The position numbers were made by a program, and so were the translations under genes. A stretch of 64,000 bases of DNA from a virus. The stretch lies in IMG/VR virus record IMGVR_UViG_3300008267_000039, positions 1 through 64,000 of that record. One strand, given 5' to 3'. The notes under the pieces are model-generated. The model had not been told where the DNA came from. It did not search any database and saw only the letters and a program-made list of their open reading frames with translations. Below are positions 1 through 5,837 of the stretch, one piece after another; positions within the stretch are counted from its first letter, which is position 1; every line of letters starts with the position of its first letter.

Positions 1-36
1 AATGTTTCGGAAACCATGTAGAATCTTCCCCATAGT

Positions 37-175
37 TTAAAAGATTGGTTGAAACAAAAGCAGAACTGGTTATTCTGCAACCCTTCTAATGCTTTAGTGG
101 TTTTTAGCACTAGAGGGGAATCCAAATCCCCTAAAGAGTTCTGTGGTGGTTCTCTTTAGGGGGTTTTTGTTTTTA
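37..175 (+). terminator. Structured RNA ending in an intrinsic terminator
   Basis: The terminator stem pairs 128-138 with 152-162 (11 bp) and is followed by a T run at 164-168. Upstream lie further hairpins: 60-65/73-78, flanked by 47-50/79-82; 95-99/108-112; and 114-119/127-132. The last of these uses bases that also belong to the terminator stem, so the two are mutually exclusive. The gene this terminates lies outside the window or is noncoding. No complete tRNA fold could be drawn. Confidence 0.6.
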
Positions 176-337
176 AATTCCATTTGCAATGTGTAGCGGA
201 ATATGCGATAGACTGCAAATGTTTTTTCCCCACCCCATTCATATTGGAAATACAAACAAAAACAAATCAATTCAAATATAATTGAGGAGTTCAGAATATA
301 CGCATTATTACAAACTCTGGATATTCTGCATATTCTG

Positions 338-403
338 GGCGTATAATTATAAGATGGGGAGTCTAGGCGTATAGTATTATGTTATGGGTATTGTAGGCGT
401 ATA
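338..403. repeat. Three direct GGCGTATA repeats
   Basis: GGCGTATA occurs at 338-345, 366-373 and 396-403, that is every 28-30 bp. An inverted GCGTATA is at 297-303, and a further copy lies 7 kb away at 7404-7411. The flanks are AT-rich and gene-free. The spacing of nearly three helix turns suggests protein binding; the function is unknown. Confidence 0.5.
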
Positions 404-424
404 TTAAAAAAGTTTATTTTTTTC

Positions 425-454
425 TTGACAGGAATATGATTTTTGTGGTAAAAT
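425..454 (+). promoter_or_regulatory. Sigma70-like promoter
   Basis: TTGACA, an 18-nt spacer and TAAAAT, preceded by a T-rich block. The 350 nt downstream of it, to 805, have no convincing ORF. That stretch holds only a weak inverted repeat around 574-603, so the transcript may be noncoding or a long leader. Confidence 0.5.
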
Positions 455-770
455 GATCCAAAGGGTCTTTGCATAAAATTAAATCTGGGCAGGCTCCGTC
501 CCCCTTCGCTTGGTTTTCGCGTTGACCCCTTCCTTTATTCTGGAAATATCATAGCAGAAGGGTATCCACATGGCAAGAAAAAAAATCAATTAAAACAAAA
601 AAAATTGATGTCTCTAAAATCGCTTAAAAATCGTTTGATTTATTTTTTAGGGGTAAGGGTGCGGAAAAGGGGTAAAACGATTCTAGGGGCATTTTAGAGC
701 AAACAAAAAGGAATTGGTTTTTTGTGGTATTTAAAAATGGATTGTTTTTTTAATGTGTGGAAGATTGTTC

Positions 771-799
771 TTGCAATGTGGGGGGATTTCTGGTTCAAT
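771..799 (+). promoter_or_regulatory. Early promoter of the 806 gene
   Basis: TTGCAA, 17-nt spacer, TTCAAT. Only 6 nt separate the -10 box from the ATG at 806, so transcription should start at the start codon. Confidence 0.45.
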
Positions 800-805
800 T
801 GGGGC

Positions 806-1030
806 ATGATTCAAACCACATTGCAGGAAATAAAAAAAGCATTTGATTCGGGTTTCAATGTCATTGCATCAATCAAATTGAATAGACTGGAACAGACCAA
901 AAAAGTTACAGGTCTTGAGTTTAATTCCTCTGGTTTCAAATTCAATCTGGAGAATGGATATTGCATCTTTGCGGCGGAAAGATGTTTTAACTACTACAAA
1001 GGGAATGATTTTTATCTCATTGAAAAATAA
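806..1030 (+). CDS. Small early protein of unknown function (74 aa)
   Basis: I do not recognise this protein. It is mixed alpha/beta with a central hydrophobic/aromatic stretch, no membrane segment and no clear motif. The open frame continues upstream to 722, but the ATG at 806 (MIQTTLQEIKKAF) is preferred because it lies directly behind a -35/-10 pair. The promoter region resembles that of the next gene (shared TTGCAATGTG and GATTTC), suggesting duplicated promoter cassettes. It is the first of a run of short plus-strand genes that look like host-takeover accessory genes. Confidence 0.55.
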   Translation: MIQTTLQEIKKAFDSGFNVIASIKLNRLEQTKKVTGLEFNSSGFKFNLENGYCIFAAERCFNYYKGNDFYLIEK

Positions 1031-1043
1031 ATTGATTTTTTCC

Positions 1044-1071
1044 TTGCAATGTGTGGGGATTTCCCTATGAT
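1044..1071 (+). promoter_or_regulatory. Early promoter with AT-rich upstream element
   Basis: TTGCAA, 16-nt spacer, TATGAT, preceded by an AAAAATAAATTGATTTTTTCC element at about 1023-1043. It leaves a leader of about 20 nt rich in AAACCACC before the ATG at 1099. Confidence 0.65.
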
Positions 1072-1098
1072 TCAAACCCTCAAACCAAACCACCACCT

Positions 1099-1251
1099 AT
1101 GACCATTGCACAACTCATAAACCATCTGAACACTATCGAGAACAAGGACAAGGAAATCCTATTCACCGATATTGCAACCAATTACAAATACAAAATATTC
1201 ACGATTGATAAAAAGAATGGGGACATCATCATCGAAGATACAGAGGAGTAA
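1099..1251 (+). CDS. Small early protein of unknown function (50 aa)
   Basis: Sequence begins MTIAQLINHLNTIENKDKEI. It is an acidic alpha/beta protein without a recognised domain. The start at 1099 is chosen over the upstream open frame because upstream codons overlap the promoter. There is no Shine-Dalgarno sequence; the leader is A/C-rich. It is 4 nt upstream of the next small gene, so the two form an operon. Confidence 0.55.
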   Translation: MTIAQLINHLNTIENKDKEILFTDIATNYKYKIFTIDKKNGDIIIEDTEE

Positions 1252-1255
1252 ACAC

Positions 1256-1396
1256 ATGAATGGTAAATTGATATTCAAAAACCTGCATGATCTTGCAGAG
1301 TTCATTGCACACTTGGAATACCAAAAGGTTCAGTCCAAGTGGATTGTTACAAGGCATCAGTATACCCAATGTTGGGAACTATGCTTTGAAGAATAA
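1256..1396 (+). CDS. Small early protein of unknown function (46 aa)
   Basis: Begins MNGKLIFKNLHDLAEFIAHL and ends ELCFEE. The helical segment and the aromatic C-terminus are typical of small phage proteins, but no family is recognised. It starts 4 nt after the preceding stop and so is probably translated by coupling. The next promoter begins 14 nt after its stop. Confidence 0.55.
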   Translation: MNGKLIFKNLHDLAEFIAHLEYQKVQSKWIVTRHQYTQCWELCFEE

Positions 1397-1410
1397 ATTG
1401 AAAAAAAAGC

Positions 1411-1439
1411 TTGCAAGGTTCCATCCTTTCTGGCATAAT
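1411..1439 (+). promoter_or_regulatory. Early promoter
   Basis: TTGCAA, 17-nt spacer, CATAAT, after an AAATTGAAAAAAAAGC block. Seven nt after the -10 box an ATG (1447) opens a short reading frame. Confidence 0.65.
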
Positions 1440-1446
1440 AGCTCCC

Positions 1447-1494
1447 ATGATTAAGGAATGGTTCCTTACTCATAACAAACCAAATCAAAAATAG
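1447..1494 (+). CDS. Leaderless upstream ORF (15 aa)
   Basis: Reads MIKEWFLTHNKPNQK and stops 6 nt before the ATG of the 178-aa gene, which also begins ATG ATT AAG. Its codons contain a 7-bp hairpin (1452-1458 with 1462-1468). The position right behind the promoter and next to the main start suggests a leader peptide or a translational coupler. It is too short to be sure it is translated. Confidence 0.35.
   Translation: MIKEWFLTHNKPNQK
1452..1468 (+). promoter_or_regulatory. 5' leader hairpin
   Basis: TAAGGAA / TTCCTTA with a TGG loop, close to the predicted 5' end of the transcript and followed by an AAACCAAA-type leader. It resembles the hairpins at 4084, 4459 and 5838. Confidence 0.5.
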
Positions 1495-1500
1495 ACAAAT

Positions 1501-2037
1501 ATGATTAAGATCAATGCAATAGATAAACTCCGCGATGCCACTAACAATGGTTGCCGCTTCATGTCGTTCCTTTACACCTCCAAGGGAACTGGCGAAACCA
1601 GCAAATACCAAATCAATTTTGGAATTGATTACCATGCCGCCTGTGCAGAGGACAAGGTAGCCTTGGAATCCTACACCCCACAGGATGAACTGGAACAGAC
1701 CGCAAAGGAAGAGATGCTCCAATCCTTAACCGAAACCCTCACCCTTGGGGTTTCATCCTCTTATACCAATGCTGACAAATTTGTTCCAATCGGAAAAGGA
1801 ATGCGTCAGCACATCGAGACAAACGAACTCTATGTGTGGGGATTCGTGGAGAATAAACAGCAGGTTGCACCTCCTACCAATCCCAAGAAGGAAGTGAAAT
1901 CCCGCCCACTCACTCTTGCAAAACGCTCGATTGAAAAGGCTTGCAATTTCAAACGCCTCAAGTTTGGGCAGTTCATTCTCAATCCCACAAACATTGCAGG
2001 AATTGCAACCTGTGGGGATCATGTTGAAATTCAATAG
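1501..2037 (+). CDS. Early protein of unknown function (178 aa)
   Basis: No family is recognised with confidence. The first ~60 residues (RFMSFLYTSKGTGETSKYQI) look like a small beta-rich fold. The middle is acidic (QDELEQTAKEEM), and the C-terminal 45 residues are basic with a short helix (RPLTLAKRSIEKACNFKRL), which could bind nucleic acid. No Shine-Dalgarno sequence precedes the ATG; the leader is ACAAAT. A terminator follows directly, so it is a single-gene unit with the leader ORF. Confidence 0.7.
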   Translation: MIKINAIDKLRDATNNGCRFMSFLYTSKGTGETSKYQINFGIDYHAACAEDKVALESYTPQDELEQTAKEEMLQSLTETLTLGVSSSYTNADKFVPIGKGMRQHIETNELYVWGFVENKQQVAPPTNPKKEVKSRPLTLAKRSIEKACNFKRLKFGQFILNPTNIAGIATCGDHVEIQ

Positions 2038-2048
2038 GTAGTGGTTAT

Positions 2049-2084
2049 GGGGCAATGGGGGTAACACCTCATTGCTCCTTTTCC
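2049..2084 (+). terminator. Intrinsic terminator
   Basis: Stem of 9-12 bp (2049-2057 with 2070-2078, extended by 2058-2060 with 2067-2069), then TTTT, directly after the 178-aa gene. Confidence 0.6.
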
Positions 2085-2233
2085 CATTTTCCCCTACTCT
2101 TGGGGGGAATGAAAACCATGAGAATCGCACTACATCTAGCCTGTCTTTTTAGGAATCCCAAATGCTGGAGGTTTTATATCTCTGGTATTTTGAGGGAGTT
2201 ATTCTAAAGACAAAAAATAAATTCATTTTTTCC

Positions 2234-2262
2234 TTGCAATCTTCGGGGAGATTCTTTAGTAT
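2234..2262 (+). promoter_or_regulatory. Early promoter with AT-rich upstream element
   Basis: TTGCAA, 17-nt spacer, TAGTAT, with AAAAAATAAATTCATTTTTT upstream. The ATG is 10 nt beyond the -10 box. Confidence 0.65.
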
Positions 2263-2272
2263 GTTTCCCGTT

Positions 2273-2518
2273 ATGAGCAATACCACCACCATCTGCGCCT
2301 CCAAAATCAAATGGAACAAAGGACATGGAACCACCAATGCAACTGATCTGTTTGGTTCTTGGAAAGCACCCCATGAGATCAAAGTCAAGTCACCATTAAC
2401 TGGAAAAATCAAAACCTTCTCCCTCGATCCAGAGGAAGCAATGAGTGCAGAATATTGGGATGGGGAATTTGTTATCCTTCGTTCTGGTAAACTCTCAATC
2501 GCAATCTGGAATTACTAA
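2273..2518 (+). CDS. Small early protein of unknown function (81 aa)
   Basis: Begins MSNTTTICASKIKWNKGHGT. It has a beta-rich pattern (EIKVKSPLTGKIKTFSL, EFVILRSGKLSIAIW) compatible with an SH3-like barrel, but no family is assigned. The 2273 start is chosen over the longer open frame to 2162 because that frame would run through the promoter. Confidence 0.55.
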   Translation: MSNTTTICASKIKWNKGHGTTNATDLFGSWKAPHEIKVKSPLTGKIKTFSLDPEEAMSAEYWDGEFVILRSGKLSIAIWNY

Positions 2519-2543
2519 AATGAAAAATAGATTCATTTTTTCC

Positions 2544-2572
2544 TTGCCAAGTAAACCACCATCTGCAATAAT
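2544..2572 (+). promoter_or_regulatory. Early promoter with AT-rich upstream element
   Basis: TTGCCA, 17-nt spacer, AATAAT, preceded by AAAAATAGATTCATTTTTTCC. Seven nt (ACCACCC) lie between the -10 box and the ATG at 2580. Confidence 0.6.
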
Positions 2573-2579
2573 ACCACCC

Positions 2580-2735
2580 ATGAAACTAAAAAGCCACCAA
2601 GTCACCAAGGCAATCGTTCGACTCTATGAGAAAGAAATCTCTGCACTCAAGATGGAGATTCGGATTCTCAAACTACGAGATGAACATGGTCTTTTACCCT
2701 TCTATCAAACCGCACTAGAAACAATCAAAAAATAA
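2580..2735 (+). CDS. Small helical early protein (51 aa)
   Basis: Begins MKLKSHQVTKAIVRLYEKEI. It is almost wholly helical and charged, a likely coiled coil, and its function is unknown. The start is fixed by the promoter 7 nt upstream. It is 5 nt ahead of the glycosylase-like gene and shares its transcript. Confidence 0.5.
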   Translation: MKLKSHQVTKAIVRLYEKEISALKMEIRILKLRDEHGLLPFYQTALETIKK

Positions 2736-2740
2736 CTCCA

Positions 2741-3325
2741 ATGATCAATCCAACCACCATCACCAACTACGACCGCAACCAAAGGGAACTGGAAGAATTT
2801 CTTATGTTCGCCATTATGGTTGCAGGAAAATCCGCCAAGCAAACCGCACAAAAATTGAATCTGTTTTTATCCAAAAGGGAAAACAATGAATCCCCCCTTG
2901 AATATGTAGATGCTCTACTACATGAGGAATTAGGTATCAATCTCGAACAGGCAATGCGAAATGTCCGCCTTGGGCAATATGGCAGACTCAAAAAAGCATT
3001 TGCTGGTATTCTCCAATTCCAAGGTCATCTGCATGAAGTCTCTGTGGAGGATTTGGAAAGCATTTATGGTATCTCTAGTAAAACATCGAGGTTTTTCCTC
3101 TTGCATTCAAGGCCCGATCAAAGATTGGCAGTATTGGATACCCATTTGCTTGCCCACATGAGAGAAGATTTGGGAATGGATGTTCCAAAATCAACCCCAA
3201 ATAAAAACAAATACAAGGTATTGGAACAAAAACTTTTGAAGGTTATAGATGAAAGTGGAAAGACCTTTGCGGAATATGATTTAGATGTTTGGAAATCTAG
3301 ATCACAAAAACTTAGCACCCTTTGA
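2741..3325 (+). CDS. HhH-GPD DNA glycosylase-like protein
   Basis: Probable base-excision enzyme of the helix-hairpin-helix GPD superfamily (endonuclease III / 8-oxoguanine glycosylase type). What is seen: a helix-hairpin-helix-like stretch at residues ~105-120 (LESIYGISSKTSRFFLL) with Lys114, followed by VLDTH containing Asp133. The spacing fits the family's catalytic Lys and Asp. At 194 aa it is near the short archaeal/phage forms. There is no iron-sulfur Cys cluster. It is translationally coupled to the 51-aa gene. Its last 24 nt overlap the end of the convergent HNH gene, so the HNH insertion may have replaced its original tail. The substrate is not known. Confidence 0.65.
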   Translation: MINPTTITNYDRNQRELEEFLMFAIMVAGKSAKQTAQKLNLFLSKRENNESPLEYVDALLHEELGINLEQAMRNVRLGQYGRLKKAFAGILQFQGHLHEVSVEDLESIYGISSKTSRFFLLHSRPDQRLAVLDTHLLAHMREDLGMDVPKSTPNKNKYKVLEQKLLKVIDESGKTFAEYDLDVWKSRSQKLSTL

Positions 3326-3979
3326 GCAATTTTCAGATGCCCATAATGGTTGTAAATTAGTGTAATGGAAACATTTTTCAATTTCAGTAATATTTGAAAA
3401 ATCAAATAATGCACAAGGCTTTATATGGTCAATGTGCCATTCACCATAATTATCCCAACTCATTCCCTTTTTAAATTTTAATTCTAAATACTTTTTAAGT
3501 GTAATCATATCACATCCAAGCATTTTTAATGTTTTTGGTTTAATATTAAAGGAATTAATTGATTTTAAACACCTCCAAAGTCTTTTCGATAAATTTCTCC
3601 TCATTCGATATGCTACATCATGTTTTCTTTTATTGTGATAATTAATTCTTTTCTTTCTAGTGTATTCGATTCGTTGATTAGCCTTTTCCTTTAATTTATC
3701 CTTATTTTCCAATCTGTATTTTTTATTATATTCTTTCATGTATGATTTTTTATCCCATTTTAAATCATCTGAAACTCTTTTATTATCGGCTTGACATTTC
3801 CTGCAACCATGACCCATAAGATGACTATTCGCCTCCTGCGCAAACTCTCCATGTTTTTTACAAATTATAGTAACTTTGTTTTTAGATAATGTGTAATTCG
3901 TTTTTGAGTAATCATATTTTTCACCATGACATATAATGGCATCTTTAATAAAATCTTCTGTATATTTTTTTAAACTCAT
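3302..3979 (-). CDS. HNH homing endonuclease with DUF723-type domain
   Basis: The N-terminal ~60 residues (FIKDAIICHGEKYDYSKTNY then HGEFAQ...GHGCRKC) match the DUF723-type DNA-binding domain found with phage homing endonucleases. A Lys/Arg-rich linker follows, and the C-terminal HNH core reads WHIDHIKPCALFDF ... NLQPLWASEN. The start at 3979 is chosen over the upstream codons to 4054 because TATAAATAA lies 4 nt before it. It is the only minus-strand gene in the early block and the only one there with a late promoter. Both facts point to a mobile insert. Confidence 0.8.
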   Translation of the reverse strand: MSLKKYTEDFIKDAIICHGEKYDYSKTNYTLSKNKVTIICKKHGEFAQEANSHLMGHGCRKCQADNKRVSDDLKWDKKSYMKEYNKKYRLENKDKLKEKANQRIEYTRKKRINYHNKRKHDVAYRMRRNLSKRLWRCLKSINSFNIKPKTLKMLGCDMITLKKYLELKFKKGMSWDNYGEWHIDHIKPCALFDFSNITEIEKCFHYTNLQPLWASENCSKGAKFL

Positions 3980-3983
3980 ATAA

Positions 3984-3992
3984 TTATTTATA
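3984..3992 (-). promoter_or_regulatory. T4-type late promoter of the HNH gene
   Basis: TATAAATAA on the minus strand. The last A of the TATAAATA box is 5 nt from the ATG. Confidence 0.7.
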
Positions 3993-4047
3993 CAAAGAAC
4001 CGAAAACTCTTTGTTTCTTTTTTCAACAATATTCTCAAAAATAAATC

Positions 4048-4076
4048 TCGACATTTCAATTCAATTAGAATACCAT
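4048..4076 (+). promoter_or_regulatory. Early promoter
   Basis: TCGACA, 17-nt spacer, TACCAT, behind a CAAAAATAAATC element. The predicted start falls at the base of the hairpin at 4084. Confidence 0.5.
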
Positions 4077-4083
4077 CCTTTCA

Positions 4084-4104
4084 AGATTGGAATGGTTCCA
4101 ATCT
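4084..4104 (+). promoter_or_regulatory. 5'-terminal leader hairpin
   Basis: Perfect 9-bp stem AGATTGGAA / TTCCAATCT with a TGG loop, then GAAAAACCACC. It is nearly the same design as 5838-5858. Confidence 0.6.
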
Positions 4105-4125
4105 GAAAAACCACCAACAAACCAA

Positions 4126-4284
4126 ATGAAAAAACTACTTAACTTCTTGTTTCCAATCAAGAAACGCACAACCTCGCTTCTTGCATTGTCGATTGAATCC
4201 TTCACCAATGAAACCCATCTTGAACAGATTTTCCGCCAAGGGAGAATCCATGAGTATTCCTACAAAGCAAGGTATCAAAAATGA
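4126..4284 (+). CDS. Small early protein (52 aa)
   Basis: Begins MKKLLNFLFPIKKRTTSLLA. A basic, hydrophobic N-terminus is followed by a polar tail (THLEQIFRQGRIHEYSYKAR). It could associate with membrane, but no family is recognised. The leader is A/C-rich, without Shine-Dalgarno. Its stop overlaps the next ATG (ATGA). Confidence 0.5.
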   Translation: MKKLLNFLFPIKKRTTSLLALSIESFTNETHLEQIFRQGRIHEYSYKARYQK

Positions 4285-4391
4285 AAACCATTGAATCCAT
4301 TTTCCTTCCCATTGTCTCATGTGCTTTTCTCTATTCCATGTTCTCTCTGGTCTTGGAACTAGGGAAATATATTGAGCATAATGGATTATAA
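4281..4391 (+). CDS. Single-pass membrane micropeptide (36 aa)
   Basis: Reads MKTIESIFLPIVSCAFLYSM and continues FSLVLELGKYIEHNGL. Residues ~7-27 form a clear hydrophobic segment. It is coupled to the 52-aa gene by an ATGA overlap, which supports translation. The function is unknown; small membrane proteins of this kind can act in superinfection exclusion or host inhibition, but nothing here shows it. Confidence 0.5.
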   Translation: MKTIESIFLPIVSCAFLYSMFSLVLELGKYIEHNGL

Positions 4392-4420
4392 AAAAGATGA
4401 AAAATAAATTCATTTTTTTC

Positions 4421-4449
4421 TTGTAAAGAATATGATTCCAGACTACACT
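4421..4449 (+). promoter_or_regulatory. Early promoter with AT-rich upstream element
   Basis: TTGTAA, 17-nt spacer, TACACT, behind AAAAATAAATTCATTTTTTTC. The -10 box is weak; the upstream element identifies the site. Confidence 0.5.
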
Positions 4450-4458
4450 TCTTCTCAA

Positions 4459-4479
4459 CGATTGATTAACCACCAATCG
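4459..4479 (+). promoter_or_regulatory. 5'-terminal leader hairpin
   Basis: CGATTG / CAATCG with a 9-nt loop, followed by an unstructured AACCAAACCAAAAACCACCACC leader up to the ATG at 4507. Confidence 0.5.
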
Positions 4480-4506
4480 CAATCAACCAAACCAAAAACC
4501 ACCACC

Positions 4507-5316
4507 ATGTCCAAACTATATACCAAGAACCTAGCATCATTTGTCAGCAAAAGAATCAGCAGAGTAAAAGTTGCCAATGGCATCAAAGAAACAATGAAAG
4601 AAGGTAGTGTTATTCACTATCTTGGAGGAACATCCACGCAAACCCCATTCGAGAATAAGTTCAAGAATAAGGGTGCAACCTTCGTTCGATACGAGAGAAT
4701 GAAGGCTATTGCCCCAAGTGGATACAACCAAGTCACATTCGACAAGCAAGGCAATGCCCACATTCCAGAGAAAGGTGAGAAGGGATACTTTGTGAATGAT
4801 GATTTTTTCAATTCATTCTTTGAGATCAACAGCAAGGTTACAGGAAACGAAACCCATCTGTGGCTTGATTTCTGTGGAATGCCCAAAACTGATTTGCTTG
4901 AAATGCTTTACTACACATTCCTCCATGAGGATGCTGTGAATTTCAAAAGCCTCTACCTCACATTCTTCTTGAAGACAAGGAATTGTGAAGATGTGAAGAA
5001 GAATCTATATTGCAATGGGGAAAAAACAATCGAAGAAAAATCCAATACCCTTTTGAATAAGTTCAAAAGCATGGCAGGAGAGAATGTCGATTGCGAAATT
5101 TTTGACAACTACATGAATGGCAAAAGCCCCATGTGTGTAATCAAATTAGAAAGGAGAGAAGAAATAGAAGATATGGCTAAAACAGCATCAGTTGAAAACT
5201 ATGTGAAATTGCACAAACGCGGATTCAGCAACAAACAAATTGCAATTTTCTGGAAGGCAGGAACCATGCAGATTGCAGGTTATGCCGCCAATGCAAAGCG
5301 CAAGAAAATGGTTTAA
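4507..5316 (+). CDS. Early protein of unknown function (269 aa), HTH-like C-terminus
   Basis: Begins MSKLYTKNLASFVSKRISRV. A central THLWLDFCGMPKTDLLEMLY segment (residues ~116-135), followed by a second strand (FKSLYLTFFLKT), resembles a Rossmann-type sheet. It could be a methyltransferase-like fold, but a glycine-rich cofactor loop is not obvious. The last ~40 residues (YVKLHKRGFSNKQIAIFWKA) look like a helix-turn-helix. The ATG at 4507 is chosen because of the ACCACCACC leader and the promoter position. A terminator follows directly, so it is a monocistronic unit. Confidence 0.6.
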   Translation: MSKLYTKNLASFVSKRISRVKVANGIKETMKEGSVIHYLGGTSTQTPFENKFKNKGATFVRYERMKAIAPSGYNQVTFDKQGNAHIPEKGEKGYFVNDDFFNSFFEINSKVTGNETHLWLDFCGMPKTDLLEMLYYTFLHEDAVNFKSLYLTFFLKTRNCEDVKKNLYCNGEKTIEEKSNTLLNKFKSMAGENVDCEIFDNYMNGKSPMCVIKLERREEIEDMAKTASVENYVKLHKRGFSNKQIAIFWKAGTMQIAGYAANAKRKKMV

Positions 5317-5339
5317 TAGGATTTCCCCCTAAATCCCCC

Positions 5340-5373
5340 AACCCCACTCTTGGAAACGAGGGTGGGGTTTTTT
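5340..5373 (+). terminator. Intrinsic terminator
   Basis: AACCCCAC / GTGGGGTT stem (5340-5347 with 5362-5369), then a T run to 5373. It ends the 269-aa gene unit. Confidence 0.75.
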
Positions 5374-5399
5374 GCATTAAAAATAGATTCATTTTTTTC

Positions 5400-5428
5400 T
5401 CGACACTCTCCACTCCTCTTGCTATGAT
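5400..5428 (+). promoter_or_regulatory. Early promoter without a following ORF
   Basis: TCGACA, 17-nt spacer, TATGAT, behind AAAAATAGATTCATTTTTTT. No ATG-led frame follows; the transcript is probably noncoding. Confidence 0.6.
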
Positions 5429-5434
5429 ACATCC

Positions 5435-5540
5435 ACAATAAAGCAAAGGGTGAGCCTCGAACCAAAAGACAGGGCGAACAGGATTGAAACTCCGAGGGTA
5501 GGGTCTCCAACCCTGCCCAAATAAAAAAATAAAGGGGCGA
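5435..5540 (+). ncRNA. Candidate small noncoding RNA
   Basis: The ~100 nt after the 5400-5428 promoter have no start codon. They end in a 9-bp hairpin (5496-5504 with 5510-5518, loop CTCCA), then an A/T-rich run without a T tract. A reverse promoter at 5541-5570 would read the same segment from the other side. No known RNA family or tRNA was recognised. The call rests on promoter plus structure only, and the 3' end is uncertain. Confidence 0.35.
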
Positions 5541-5570
5541 ATTGTATCATATTCCCTTGTGGGTTGTCAA
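5541..5570 (-). promoter_or_regulatory. Possible antisense sigma70-like promoter
   Basis: On the minus strand TTGACA, 18-nt spacer, TACAAT. It faces the candidate RNA at 5435-5540. Confidence 0.35.
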
Positions 5571-5615
5571 GCACCAAATGAAGAAAAATAGATAAAAAAT
5601 AAATTCATTTTTTTC

Positions 5616-5644
5616 TCGACATTTTCCAATCCATTCTTTATAGT
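5616..5644 (+). promoter_or_regulatory. Early promoter with AT-rich upstream element
   Basis: TCGACA, 17-nt spacer, TATAGT, behind AAAAAATAAATTCATTTTTT. Seven nt (CTTTCCC) separate the -10 box from the ATG at 5652. Confidence 0.7.
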
Positions 5645-5651
5645 CTTTCCC

Positions 5652-5780
5652 ATGATTACTACTACCAATGACAGCGAGATCAACTCCCTCTCTCAACTCT
5701 CCACAGAGGAACTGGAAGGATACGATACCTTCCTCTCTCTTTTAGATACCACAGAGTATCAAGGCGGATTCTCCGAATAA
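5652..5780 (+). CDS. Small acidic early protein (42 aa)
   Basis: Begins MITTTNDSEINSLSQLSTEE and ends EYQGGFSE. It is acidic and probably helical, of unknown function. Support for it being a gene comes from the strong promoter whose predicted start site is 1 nt before the ATG, and from codon use like its neighbours. It is the clearest leaderless early gene in the window. Confidence 0.5.
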   Translation: MITTTNDSEINSLSQLSTEELEGYDTFLSLLDTTEYQGGFSE

Positions 5781-5801
5781 AAAAATAAATTGAAAAAAGA
5801 T

Positions 5802-5829
5802 TTGCTAATTTCCAAATAGAATATAATAT
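5802..5829 (+). promoter_or_regulatory. Early promoter of the DUF932 gene
   Basis: TTGCTA, 16-nt spacer, TAATAT (TATAAT overlaps at 5822), behind AAAAAATAAATTGAAAAAAG. Confidence 0.5.
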
Positions 5830-5837
5830 CAATTTCA

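Noticed and set aside
60-135. tRNA-like segment with a GG-containing loop and a 'TTCTAAT' loop
   Set aside because: The acceptor arms do not pair, the anticodon stem has mismatches and the T loop lacks the TTC sequence.
722-805. Longer N-terminus of the first gene from a TTG at 722
   Set aside because: It would run through the -35/-10 pair at 771-799 and has an unlikely Trp-rich composition.
1357-2130. Minus-strand frames of 121 and 125 codons
   Set aside because: Opposite to the 178-aa gene, with atypical composition and no promoter.
2118-2207. 29-codon plus-strand frame starting MRIALHLACLF
   Set aside because: No promoter or leader feature in front of it, and it overlaps the approach to the 2234-2262 promoter.
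5479-5492. CRISPR-like GGATTGAAAC string
   Set aside because: Only one copy; no second repeat or spacer pattern in the window.
5440-5520. Possible tRNA in either orientation (GGTTCGAGG-type loop)
   Set aside because: No cloverleaf with a 7-bp acceptor could be drawn on either strand.
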